From positions 311,341 to 375,340 of the forward strand of contig JAAOMT010000134.1 of assembly GCA_016748015.1 (NCBI GenBank): a stretch of DNA of 64,000 nucleotides, written 5' to 3'. A program made the position numbers and the translations under genes. Source of the DNA: Geosiphon pyriformis (Eukaryota; Glomeromycota; Glomeromycetes; Archaeosporales; Geosiphonaceae). Position 1 is the stretch's first letter; every line of letters starts with the position of its first letter. Below the pieces are notes generated by a model that was given only the letters and a program-made list of their open reading frames with translations, was not told the origin of the DNA and ran no database searches. Of this stretch, positions 21,608 through 32,010 are shown in pieces.

Positions 21608-22300
21608 TATTACAGATGATTATTTGGGGTCTCAAAGCAAATAACAAATCCATAACTTAGTGCTTGATTGGTACTCTGGCATAGATATCTGAAGGTTTTA
21701 TTGATCTGAAGATTTGTTGTAGAGTTCTTTGTATAATAGACAGAGATTTAACAATTGTTTTCAGTAGTCTTCCAGAATTGCAATTCCATTAAATTTTTTT
21801 TTTTAGTGTGGTGGCCGGTAATTCTCCTGGTAAGCTATCTTCAAATCTATGAGTGTTCTACTTTTGTTTCACAGGTTTTTTACCAGTTACTATGATGTCT
21901 GTATTTCAGTATTTAATTCTTAATCAATTTAGTAAAATCACAGAAATAACAAAAAAAATAAAATAAAAAAAGATAAAGAAATAATAAAAGCAATTGCAAG
22001 TTGGTATCCTGTCAATAGTCGTAATCAAAAGCTATTGTTCCAATGTGGTTAAGTATCAATTACTATCAACATGAAGTGTTAATAGAGGGAGTGGATTTGA
22101 GATAGAGAATAATTATTTATTGATATTTATGGATGGAAAGATTGCTTAGATAAAATCTAAACTCAAAGATCTGTCTTTTTTACTTCTAATGCTACTACTA
22201 TATATACATAATTTGGATTCTACAAGATTGCTCACATGCTAACTACTACTTTCTTATTGGCCTATTATTTTCTATATCTGTTTTTTATTTATGAATAATA
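21608..22300 (-). repeat. 5' LTR of Ret3 (693 bp, palindrome array lost)
   Basis: Pairs with 12436-13230; mismatches are nearly all transitions. Between the TATA region and the distal U3 the palindrome array is missing: GATTGCTCACAT runs straight into GCTAACTACTAC, removing about 102 bp. Terminal CA/TG is TA at both ends. Confidence 0.9.
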
Positions 22301-22751
22301 CCACTTTTCTTGAATATTACTACAACTGGAAAAGCTCATTCACTCTTGGTTTTTTGTATGAATCCAAGATTTTTCATCTGGTTTAATTTTTTTTTGATAA
22401 ACTCATTATTGCATTGATTGGATTGATAAGGTTTCAAATAGATAAAACAAGTTTTTTTGTAATGATAGTATGTTGTATTACATAAGTTCATCTAGGAGTG
22501 TCACCTTCTTTTGAAATAACTGAGCTATTTCTAGCCAACAGATTTTCAATGTCTATTTTTTTTTTTTTAGGGGAAGGTTTTCTTTGTTCTACAACTAGTG
22601 ATTGGATTTCAGATGGTTCATTCTCAAAAGACTTTTGTACTTTTTTAAGTTCTTTTCAAGGTATTAAGCTAATTGGTTTCCAATCTTTGTAATAGATCAG
22701 ACAGAATTTGCATTCATTATTTGGTGAATACAAAGGTTTATTATACCAGTA
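22301..22751 (-). pseudogene. Ret2 RT N-terminal part and connector
   Basis: The minus strand has SEWAFPVVVIFKKSG at the Ret3 junction (22330-22301), preceded by an N-terminal RT region with NQINAIMS and a linker with several stops. It is the missing half of the RT that continues at 12435. Confidence 0.75.
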
Positions 22752-23560
22752 CTATGTACAAAGACCATGCCACCAATAACTGTATTTGGTTTTCTTGCCA
22801 GGTTTTCTGTCAAAAGTTCTTCTGAAGATATTATAGTAGAGCCAGCAGATCAGCTTGCCATTTACTATAATTCCTTCTTTGTTAGCTTTAACATTGTCTA
22901 GTGGCTTGCCATTACTGGTGAAAATAGTATAGGCAAGTTCAGCAGTTTTTTCTGGTTCTTTTTGATCTTCATTATTACTTTCATCATTATCTGATTTATC
23001 TGATTGTTCTTCTTCTTGGTTCTGTTTGGTTGCTGGAGGAGTTGTCCAATAACAGCATTTAATCACAATAGATTTTTTACCACATCTAATGGTTAGCTCA
23101 CAAAGTTCATAGTCAAGTAGTGCTTTGGCTTTCTTAAGCCACTTATTACCAACAATGATAGTATACTCTTTTGCTTTAGATACTTCCATGTCTGTTTTGA
23201 TGCTAATACTATTGATGTAAACAAGAACAGCTTTGGCTATATCCAGACCTTTTTTTTTTGTCACCATGTACATTAGTTATAGGCTGGGTAGAAAGTTCAT
23301 TAATCTTTCTTCCAATGGCTTCCAGAAAGTGTTTGGCAATTACACTAATAGATGATTCACTGTTTAGAATCAAATTAATAGAGTAGCCAGCCACTTGGGC
23401 TTTGCAAATCAGAGGAGTGACATTGCTGTTATCAACAAGTCCAGCTTGGTGAGAGTGTTTGTTGCTTTTTGGTGTCTTTTTTTTTGGTATCAATAATTTG
23501 CAAAGATTTTTTCTGAACTGTGGATGGGTCATTAGTTGGCCAAATGTAATGTGTGCTGGG
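22752..23560 (-). pseudogene. Ret2 aspartic protease
   Basis: Two overlapping frames (23775-23209 and 23273-22752) carry GYSINLILNSESSISVI, where DSGSS is expected: Asp to Asn and Gly to Glu, both G-to-A, so the catalytic residue is lost. The later part has YTIIVGNKWLKKAKALLDYE. A frameshift in a run of A near 23260 separates them. An acidic Glu/Asp/Ser-rich linker (SDKSDNDESNNEDQKE) follows. Confidence 0.78.
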
Positions 23561-24195
23561 GTTTTCATAAGATCTTTAACAACAAAATAAGGGCCAGATT
23601 TTTGTACTATTTCTGAAGGTTCCAACTTTGGAGAATTTTTAAAAACTTTGGTCTTTGGTGGCTCATTGTTGTTAGCAGTAAAAGTTGAGGCTTTGTTGGG
23701 ATTTAAAACGAAATCAACCTTGGCTTTCTTCTTCTTTTTTGTTAAGTCAGAGGTGCTGATTGCCAGTTCATTCATATCATGATCATTATCAGTTAGGTTA
23801 AAAGCATAAAAAGAGTTTTCTTCTGGTTGGCTTGCATTCTCATTCTTTGAAAGTGGGCCTACCAGTTTAAAGGCTAATAAACAGTAGCTTCAACTAAAGA
23901 ATTCTTTTCAAAGAAATTAATGTTGACATGATTGGGTCTTTGATTGGGAATATTATTGTTGTTGAGTCTGTTATTTTGGGTGTCATTATTTCTAAGAGCT
24001 GGAGAAGGCAATAGAGGATTGTTGTAGTCTCTAGAAAAGTGTCCAGTTAATCTACAGTAATAGTACACAGGTGGGCCACAATTTTGTTGTCTTTGATATA
24101 GTGGTTGTTGGGGCTGATTAAAATGGGGTTCAAATCTGGGTCTTTGGGGTTGTTGGTTGTCTCTGACTGCTTGAGCTAATGATTCTAATAGCCAA
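23561..24195 (-). pseudogene. Ret2 gag C-terminal region with CCHC knuckle
   Basis: The knuckle reads YYYCRLTGHFSRDY (24080-24010), where related proteins have Cys at the first and last positions; both are now Tyr. It is followed by an Asn/Pro-rich tail and a basic stretch TKKKKKAKVDF (about 23745-23715). The fragment ends at 24195, where a solo LTR splits the gag. Confidence 0.75.
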
Positions 24196-24414
24196 TGTTA
24201 CCAGACAAAATTAGAGATATTGTTTAGCATGAAATTACTCTTATAAATCTTATCATTAATTAGCATATATTATCATTTCAAATTATTACTTATTACATTA
24301 ACAAAATATTCGAAATTATCATTTAATTAATAACCCAATTTGTACATAACACAAATGTAACCTAATTGCAATGATTAATCATGCAATACTCTGAACTATG
24401 TAATATTCAAAAAG

Positions 24415-24565
24415 TTCACCAAAATTTGTAAGAAATTCGCCGAAATAATTGATAGTTTGCAGAAATAACTTGTAGTTTGCCGAAATGTATCTTTAGTTTA
24501 GCAAAATTATAGAAAATATCAAAGTTCAAGTTCATAGAATAGTGTTATGACAAGTTGTATAAAAG
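24415..24565 (+). promoter_or_regulatory. U3 repeat array and TATA box (family D)
   Basis: Three to four copies of a unit near TAGTTTGCCGAAATAA, about 21-23 bp apart, then TATAAAAG at 24558-24565. Confidence 0.6.
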
Positions 24566-24716
24566 AAGAGCTTCTCTTTTCAAGGAAATGTATCTTACTT
24601 CAGATTAAAAAAAAAACAATTAGAATAATCATTTACACCCAAAGACAAATAAATATCAAATAATTTGAAAAGCCAAATTCTTAAATTATTTCACTTGAAA
24701 TTAACCAATTCTTACT

Positions 24717-24758
24717 AACAGTTTGAAATTGACTAGTTACCAATTTCAGTAAACTGTT
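24717..24758 (+). promoter_or_regulatory. Long hairpin in family D LTR
   Basis: AACAGTTT pairs with AAACTGTT and, inside, GAAATTG with CAATTTC; a 3-base bulge (AGT) and a 9-base loop. Fifteen base pairs in all, located between TATA box and pyrimidine tract, like the family A hairpins. Confidence 0.65.
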
Positions 24759-25170
24759 AAAGCACTTCCAGGCCTGGATCTGAAACAACTTCCATAAAAT
24801 CATCAGTTTTACTTTTTCTTTTACATTTCTTTTATTCTCTTTCTTTTCTTATTATAAATTATTTGGGTAGCCTACAGATGAGAATTCCTGTAAAAGAGTT
24901 GACTTTTACAGCAAAGTAACTATACATTTTTAGTGAGCTTCCAGACAAGCAATTCCTGGGAAAAAGTTGACATTTACTACAACGTAACTATACAAAGTAA
25001 CTGGCACGGAATTGGCCATTCCACTTATAAGCCCAGCAGTTCAAATTATAGGAGATAATTTGAAGATAAATTCAGTTACTGGAGGATTTAACCACATCCA
25101 GAAAACGAAAATCCACAGCAAACAGGCATCAACAACATTTAAGAAAAGAGACCAAAAACCTCCAGTAACA

Positions 25171-26400
25171 CCAAACAAGATTAGCAGTAAGTCTGTCTAT
25201 TAATTGTTTATTGGGATCATAAATGTGAGTGGCAAAAGAGGTAGCAGCCATTTGTGGAGCTGGAACCATGACAGAAGCAGGAGCAAAAACTGGAAGAGTA
25301 GATCCTAGGTGCATTCTTTGGTTGTCTTCTATTCTCTGAGCAAGTTCAATGGCCATATTTATTGTAAAATTATATTTTAGAGCTAGGAGAGGCCAAAGAG
25401 CATATGATAGATCAGTTTTCAGTCCTTTTGTAAAGAAATATATTTTCTGCTCTTCTGTCCAATTTCTTTTAGAGTCTACCTGTTTAATGAGTTTTCTTAT
25501 TGCTTTAGCATATTCTGTCACAATCTGACCAGAGTCTTGAGTTCTTCTTTCTAATTCCATATGCCATTTGGATATTAAGATAAAAGTTCTAAATTTTATT
25601 TCAAACTGGGTAGTGAAAGAGATGTTGTCTTCTCCAGCATTTGCCAGTGTTCATCTAATAATTTTTTGCTGGGCATTGGCATTGGTTTCTTGTGAGAACC
25701 AAGTAACAGAAAAGCCTTGAAGGTAGCTACCAACGATTTGGAACTTGTATTCATTATCATATTGGTTTGCTGTAGCAGCTCTTTCAAAGTCATCCAACCA
25801 TTCAATTGGATCTTAGACATTACCTCTGAATAATAATAATGGGATGTTGTTTCTTCACCCTAAAACAGTCTGTATACCTTGAAGGGTAATCAGAATGTTT
25901 TGTTGCAGAGAGTCTTAAGTCATTGGTTTAGGTGTAACTGTTTGTGTGGAGTGTTCTGATTCATTTGAGAAGAGATCAAAAACAGAAGCAGTTTGATAGC
26001 TTTTTTCTTCTGTTCAAAGGGTGTTTTAGCTAACTGGTGGGCAGCAATCTAGATGTGAATTTGGTGATTCAGATATTCGAAATCAAGGAGCTGTTGTTCA
26101 AAAGTTGTGGAATATAAAAGCTGATTAATGCTGTTGTTTTTTTCTTCAAAGTTGTCTTCAAGATAAGCTTGATTGAAGTAGTAAGTTGTATAGGCTGTAT
26201 AGGTTTCAGCTGAATACTTGTTCAGGAACCAGTTGCAAAAGTCTTGGAATTATTTACTGGATTGTTTTTTAATGGGAAAACAAATCAAGCAGGAGGGCAA
26301 AGGATTGAGTTCAATAAAGTTTAGATTGTTTTTGTTGTGTGCTTCAAAGTGTTTTTCTGATTGTTGTGGCAGGTATGAATAATTACTCATACAATAGAAA
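25171..26400 (-). pseudogene. Ret2 gag, capsid-like domain and N terminus
   Basis: The minus strand carries the retrotransposon gag fold: PIEWLDDFERAATANQ (about 25820), FSVTWF, then an open segment 25560-25129 with WTEEQKIYFFTKGLKTDL and NFTINMAIELAQRIED. The N-terminal part (26400-25860) is broken by stops. The end ANLVW is split by the family D LTR. Confidence 0.78.
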
Positions 26401-26419
26401 ACAAAGTGGATTTTGACAA

Positions 26420-26436
26420 CCTCACAAGGAGCACCA
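26420..26436 (-). promoter_or_regulatory. Primer binding site of Ret2
   Basis: Reads TGGTGCTCCTTGTGAGG on the minus strand, six bases after the 5' LTR. It is nearly the same as the family A sites, so both families probably use the same tRNA. The flanking complementary octamers of family A were not found here. Confidence 0.72.
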
Positions 26437-26442
26437 CTTTTA

Positions 26443-27133
26443 TGTTATGGGTTGGAGTAACAAGCTAATGGATAGCAAGGGAGAACAGGATTGTAGGGTA
26501 ATGAAAGGAATCAAAGGGAATTCAACTTTAAAGAGTGAATTGAATAAGTATGAATTCAATGTGTGAGATCAGTTTTATAAAATATCTCAGTCGCTGTACT
26601 TTTTAAAAGATAACCGGGGAATCTGAAGGTAGAAGAATAGTCTGTACTATCAACAAATGATCATGCCTGGTATAATTTTATGTCTCATATTAGTGCTCTT
26701 AAAATTCAATATTAGGTATCAGATGTACTCTTCAGTTATGTTTTATTCAATAATCTTTAAATGTTGTAATTACATGTTTTAAAAAAAGGGTAAAAAATAA
26801 CCAACAAGTAATCTTTTATCCCAAGATATTCAAATACTTGAAAATAGGGAAAGAGAAATTAGTAATAAAAGAATAATTGAGATAAAAGTTGTTATTTTAT
26901 TTATTTTTTTTCTTTGATTCTTACATACTTTTCTACAGCTAGGAGATTTATTGCTTATATAGCTATCAAAAGTAGTCAATAATTAGGTCAATAATCAGAT
27001 TAATAATCAGGTCAATAATTAGGTCATTGATCAGGTCAATAATTACTTTCTAAAAATAGAGTGGCTAATTTATATAACATCAGTGGCTAATACATGTAAT
27101 AATTAATAGAAAGTATAAGTTTCAACCATAACA
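26443..27133 (-). repeat. 5' LTR of Ret2 (family B)
   Basis: Same length (691 bp) and ends as 8576-9266. The array of TGATCATTGACC-like units lies at 26975-27050 and is more decayed (ATAATTA in place of ATGATCA). Flank on the right resumes Ret1 gag. Confidence 0.88.
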
Positions 27134-27648
27134 ACACTAATTACCAAATTAGAAAAATTCAATGGTGAAGAAAACAATGTCCAAGTTTGGTTGAACAATG
27201 TTGCAAAAGTCATTACCACCAATAATTGGAATGATGCTAAAGCTCTTCAAGCCATTCCATATTTTTTCTAAAATACTGTCAATTTATAGTATTAAAGCAT
27301 AATTCAAAAGCCCCAAAATTTTAATGATTTCAAAACTGAATTTTTGAAATATTTTAGTAATAATAACAACATTAATTGCCTTATAACTGCCTTTACTACC
27401 ATTAAACAAAAAAAAATTGAAGCTGTTACCATGTACCTAAAATGTTTCCATAGAAATTTGCACCAAATACAAGCAATTAATGCAAATTATTTTACAGTAC
27501 CACAGATTTTAAACCAGTTTATCTGTAATCTATATAGTAGTATCCTTCAGCACATATGTCTATTACATATATAAACACTCTAGAATGCAGTTAAATATGT
27601 CAGAAATTTTAAATTAGCTGAATTAAAAGCTAATTATGCTCAAGCCAT
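27134..27648 (+). pseudogene. Ret1 gag, capsid-like region
   Basis: Continues the frame cut at 8575: LITKLEKFNGEENNVQVWL, then AIPYFF, EFLKYFSNNNNIN, FTTIKQKKIEAVTMYLK and NQFICNLYSSILQHI. It matches the Ret3, Ret4 and Ret5 capsid regions. It stops at 27648, where the family C solo LTR is inserted. Confidence 0.8.
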
Positions 27649-27695
27649 TGTTACCCGAGTAGAAAAACCGATCCAAAGTTATGAAGAAATGTGAC

Positions 27696-27988
27696 CAAAA
27701 CATAACATAACACAGAATAATGCACAATAACGTTGGATAATGCATTATAACATAAGATAATGTGTTATAACGCAGGATAACACAGAATAGTGCGCAATAA
27801 TGTAGGATAATGTGTTATAATGCAGGATAACACAAAATAACATGTAATAATGTCAGATAATGTGTTATAACATAGGATAACTAGCAATAACATAGAAAAA
27901 TGAAGCAATAACAGAAACAACAAAGCAATAGCTAGTAATAGCAAGACAATTGAAAGCAATCCTGTAAAACCAAAAGAATGTATAAAAG
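27696..27988 (+). promoter_or_regulatory. U3 palindrome array and TATA box (family C)
   Basis: About 200 bp of near-repeats of GATAATGTGTTATAAC with CA/TG-rich spacers, then TATAAAAG at 27981-27988. Confidence 0.62.
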
Positions 27989-28247
27989 CAAGTAGTTGTA
28001 GAAGTGAGAAAAGACAAACAAATAGATACAAACCTCTAAACCAGAATTAAAATATCCATATCTCTTCATCCTTTATTATCTTCCCTATTTCATCTCCTGA
28101 AATAAACCAATTATTAAAGAAATCAGAATCACAAATTTATGTTCTCAAACTTCGTGGAATTTACGTGAATTAACCCTTGTCTTATACCTCCATTCTAGAA
28201 CAGATGCTCTTAGCATAACTGTCTCAAACCTATTAATAATTTGGACC

Positions 28248-28270
28248 AATCACTCTTGATCATGGTGATT
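28248..28270 (+). promoter_or_regulatory. Hairpin in family C LTR, covarying with family A
   Basis: AATCAC, loop TCTTGATCATG, GTGATT. Loop and flanks (TTGGA, ATACTAA) match family A, while two adjacent stem pairs are changed on both sides. Confidence 0.65.
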
Positions 28271-28731
28271 AATGATACTAATTTATCTTTTCTCTCTTTT
28301 CTTTTCTTTTCTTTTTCTTTTTCTTTCTTTTTCTGTCTTATTTTTGTGGAGTGGCAACATAGTAAAATTGACTGTCTGGGAATAGACTTCGTGATAGCCT
28401 GGTAAAAGAGGGAAGCTTCCCTTAAGTTTTGGATATTAACATTATCTTGTTAGCTTACCAAAAGGGCGAAAAGACAATGCCAGACCCTAACAACTGCGCT
28501 CGTTAGCTCAGAAAAGAAAGCTCACATTTATGAAAAATGTTGTAATCAACAAAAGACAAACTTTGTGTCTTATAACCAAAGAACTCAATAGATAAAATTC
28601 ACATTCAGGAATAGACTTTCAGAGACTGATAATCAAGACTAAGCCAACAGAATTACACAGAAAATGCATCATCAATAATTGAGAGCCCTCAATGTTACTA
28701 TTTCTCATACTTACCAAGTTTACCCATAACA

Positions 28732-29460
28732 CCGTTAACCTAATAATGAATAAATCATCTGATTTAAACTCCAAATTAAAACAATTTAGTAATTCTATTA
28801 ACCAAAAATTGGAGAAGTACTTAACTAACAATCAAGCAATATATTAAATCCCACAATATTATAACAATTTAGGAACTTTCAATTGGTTCCAAAATTAGTT
28901 ATGTCCCCCTTCATTATCAACTCATCAATTATGATTGCAAAAAATGCATATCTGTTACAATTGTGGTAAACAAAATTATATAAGAGTTAATTGTTATGTC
29001 AGAATTAACAATTAACAATTGAAAAATCAATATTGAAACCTAATTGTCGATTTCAAACTCTGAATTATTAATTAAGTCAAGAATTATATTAATCTTATTA
29101 CATCCAAATAATGCAACAAGCAATATACTTACTCCAATTTATTAGCTGCCAGTACCAGTAATATATCAACTACAACCACAAGTCATTTATCAACCCCAAT
29201 CATTTTAAACACTGCTACCAAATTCAGCTCAAATAACACCTAAAAACCAGAGACTGAGAATAATCCATATTTAGCAAAACTAGAGATTAACAATGATTAT
29301 GTACCAATTAATCTCCAGTTCATTTAGTCAATCATTAAGATTATGTCAACAGAGTTTGGGAACTGGATACAACCAAAACCCAAATTTTCAGAACTATTTA
29401 AGTCTTCTGATTACTTCAGAAGATGTCAAACTTAGCAAACAAGAACCCAATTAAACCCAG
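28732..29460 (+). pseudogene. Ret1 gag C-terminal part with knuckle
   Basis: Starts NLIMNKSSDLNSKLKQFSNS, which matches the Ret4 and Ret5 gag. A decayed knuckle lies near 28950-29005 (YNCGKQNYIRVNC-like). A Gln/Pro/Tyr-rich stretch follows, and the region ends before the protease. Multiple stops. Confidence 0.72.
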
Positions 29461-29960
29461 CTATTCTTTAACAATATTTTATTAGCAATCATTATTGAAA
29501 ACAAATTACTTACTGTCATTTTCTCTTTTAAACTCAAGAAACCAGTCAAAATGTCTCTATTCAGTAGAGCCACTCTTGAAGCAAAGCCAATCACTGCAAT
29601 ATATACTGATATAAAAGTCAATGGCCACTCTATCAAACTAATTCTTAATAATGAATTAGCAGACAGTATTATTACAAGACAATTCATGGACTAATTAGGT
29701 TATTAAGTTGATTGTGTTGCCAGTACCAGAATTATTACTGCTAATAAAATGACAAAAATGCTTATTAATAAGATTAATAACTTTCTATTCAAAGTCAATG
29801 GCATCATCACACCAATTAAAGTCTTTATCATAGAAGTTATTTAATATTAAGCTTTTATTGGTAATAACTGGCTGTTTAAAACCAATGCAATGCTTAACTA
29901 GAACATCCAAAAATTACAACTGAGCCAAAATGGCCAAAACATTTGAGTACCAGCCACTTG
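29461..29960 (+). pseudogene. Ret1 aspartic protease, catalytic residue lost
   Basis: The frame reads HSIKLILNNELADSIITRQFMD near 29625-29690 (shown here as two parts, HSIKLILNNE and LADSIITRQF). Other copies have LDSGSAGS at this place, so Asp, Ser and both Gly residues changed by G-to-A. The end VGNNWL-like segment is at 29860-29880. Confidence 0.8.
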
Positions 29961-30860
29961 TGGTCATTTCAAAACTGCCACCAACAAGCAACCACTAATT
30001 GAGTTTGAAAAAGAAGAAAAAAAACCTATCTGGAAAATGTATTAGATATTATGAGCTAAAGAAGATTACAATGAACTACCACCAATTCCAGACTGGAAAA
30101 AAAAAGCAAAAGAACCCAAAGCAACTATTTTTACTTATATTCTATATACTACTTATTATGCCAACTTACCATATTGTTGGCCAAAGCTAGTTTGTGTTAA
30201 TTGTAACAAAAAATTGTCATAAATAGGCACATGCTATGGTGATGACAAAAAATGATCTATAACAACAAAATACTACTGTCACCTATGTATTTTTGAATGT
30301 TTTGAATGACCAAAAAGACAAAGAAAATAGGACAATAAACTATGTCTTGCCTGTGAAGAAACTCTGTTAGACAAAGGAATGTAGAATAACATTCTTAATT
30401 ATGGAGAAACATATGATAAATTGTGTTAATACACAATTTTTATAAGTGATTGGATAAGAAAAAGAATGCCAATAAATACTGTCTGAAGAAGAGCTATAAA
30501 ACATTTAGACAGCTGTTCACATAATAATGACAAAATCTGGCAAATAACAATTGCCAAAATCAAAAGTGTGTTTTTAGAAAAAATAAAAACAATCAAAGAC
30601 AATTTACCAAAACCCAAAGAAATCATTTGGATCCCAAACCCCAATATTACTCTAAAGGTTATAAATTCAGAACAATTTTATAAACACTATCAGAAATTAG
30701 CACTCACTAAAGAGAAACAAGAACAATGTTTAGAATAGCTCAATACTTGCTTATGTAATCATCATTTAATTCTGTATGATTTTCAATATTGTAATAATTG
30801 TGACATTATTTACAATCTACCATCATACATAATCTATTTAATCTCTAATTATAATTTCAA
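29961..30860 (+). pseudogene. Ret1 cysteine-rich module
   Basis: Same order as in Ret4: LNCNKKLS, GTCYGDD (one Cys now Tyr), YYCHLCIFECFE, LCLACEE and, at about 30770, a decayed third cysteine pair (YCNNCDIIYNLPS). Stops replace Trp and Arg codons. Confidence 0.65.
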
Positions 30861-31740
30861 ACAATATATTGCACTTTCAGATCTCTTGATAAAGCAGGAA
30901 CTAAAATGGTTTAGCAATAATGAAGAAAATATTATGCCAGAATGTGTACATAATATTAATATAGAGTTTAATTTTAGATATCTGAAAAAAATGACCATCA
31001 AATTAGAACCATATTTGTACACTAGCATTGATCTTAAAATAGCACTGGAAATTCTAGCAACAACAATGGTTTAATTAGCATTTAGATCTAGTTTAGTAAA
31101 GAAAAGAATCAACATCAAGGAAGAAATAATTAATGCAGAATATGTAAGAAATATTATTGCAATACTACAAAATAATTCAGAAAAACCATATATATTTAAA
31201 TTAAATAAAAAAATAGCATAGGCAATATTCCTACTTCTGGTTAAAATAACCCAGTTAGTATTAATAGGAATAAGAGAAAAATTAAAAATTACAGTCAGAG
31301 GAAAAAATGAATTCGGATTAATAAATAGAATAAATATACCAGTCAATATAACAGAAAAGAAATCAATTAACAAGAGAAAAATTATCTCTATCAATCATTC
31401 AGTTTCTATTCTGCCATATAACTAGTATATGTTAGTAATAGAAAAAAAAGTAAGAGATCAACTCCAGATTTTTGAAGCAGAATTAACTATTTGTGAATCA
31501 GAAAAGATTGGAATTACCAATTTTTATATACTAGCCAAAAACTATAAACACCTCAAAATTTTCATTTCCAACATGACTAGAGACACCATCAAAATACCAA
31601 GCAGTACTATTATCAGATACTTAAGTACTAAAGTTGAGAATCAACCACCAAGTACCATTCCAGATTTTTTATAACTGTGTAAATATGTGAATATCATATT
31701 ACAAATTATATACAGATGGAAAAAATGTTATTTGCTCCAA
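30861..31740 (+). pseudogene. Ret1 dUTPase domain and linker
   Basis: Motif 1 region IEFNFRYLKKMTIKLEPYL, motif 2 FRSSLVKKRI, motif 3 decayed to EEIINAEYVRNI, motif 4 KKIA followed by a stop then AIFLLLV. Motif 5 is lost. The connector ITNFYILAKNYKHLKIFI and IPDFL follow. Inactive. Confidence 0.75.
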
Positions 31741-32010
31741 CCAAAACAATTAGACCAAATAAACTTGGAAAACTTAGACTTACTTTAATACATACAGCTC
31801 AAAATATTACTCAATAATTTCACCAATATTTTTGCAAGTGAAAATAAGTTTGGCAGAACTGATATAATTCAGCATCAAATCAAGATTAAAGATGCTATGC
31901 CAATCAAACAACAAGCATATCAAATACCACCAGTCAGCTATAAAATTATTTGACAAAAAATCAACAAAATGTTGGACAATAAGTTAATTCAACCATCAAT
32001 GAGTCTATAG
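31741..32010 (+). pseudogene. Ret1 RT, N-terminal part
   Basis: Connector QLKILLNNFTNIFASENKFG then the RT entry DAMPIKQQAYQIPPVS and LIQPSMSL. It ends at the Ret4 insertion; flanks are ATAG (32007-32010) and ATGG (52167-52170), one transition apart, and joining them gives MSLWLLPIVLVWKK. Confidence 0.82.

Larger units (their letters stand above)
12436..22300 (-). mobile_element. Ret3: Ty3/gypsy element, family A, inserted in Ret2 RT
   Basis: The 3' LTR is 12436-13230 and the 5' LTR 21608-22300; internal order on the minus strand is primer site, gag, protease, cysteine-rich module, dUTPase, RT, RNase H, integrase, C-terminal extension. Flanking tetramers are CTAC (12432-12435) and CCAC (22301-22304), one transition apart; collapsing them restores the Ret2 RT frame. 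Gag-protease and the rest of pol are in different frames, and scattered stops mark it as defective. Confidence 0.92.
24196..25170 (+). mobile_element. Solo LTR, family D, in Ret2 gag, with 4-bp duplication CCAA
   Basis: Starts TGTTACCAG and ends CCAGTAACA. Flanks 24192-24195 and 25171-25174 are both CCAA. Removing the insert and one copy rejoins the Ret2 gag as ANLVWLLESLAQA. Inside: an array with unit TAGTTTGCCGAAAT (24415-24530), TATAAAAG (24558-24565), a hairpin of two stem blocks (24717-24758) and a C/T tract (24810-24850). No protein is encoded. Confidence 0.92.
8576..27133 (-). mobile_element. Ret2: Ty3/gypsy element, family B, inserted in Ret1 gag
   Basis: Both LTRs are 691 bp (8576-9266 and 26443-27133), begin TGTTATG and end CCATAACA on the plus strand. 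Internal order on the minus strand: primer site 26436-26420, gag, CCHC knuckle, protease, RT, RNase H, integrase, C-terminal extension, polypurine stretch next to 9266. RT is split by Ret3 and gag by the solo family D LTR. No dUTPase or cysteine-rich module is seen, unlike family A. Flanking tetramers are ATAC and ACAC, a possible duplication with one transition. Confidence 0.88.
27649..28731 (+). mobile_element. Solo LTR, family C, in Ret1 gag, with 4-bp duplication
   Basis: Starts TGTTACCCGAG and ends ACCCATAACA. Flanks are CCAT (27645-27648) and CCGT (28732-28735), one transition apart. Collapsing them rejoins AQAVNLIMN in Ret1 gag. Inside: an array of ATAATGTGTTATAAC-type units (27696-27905), TATAAAAG (27981-27988), a hairpin AATCAC...GTGATT (28248-28270) and a long C/T tract (28285-28335). 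Confidence 0.9.
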
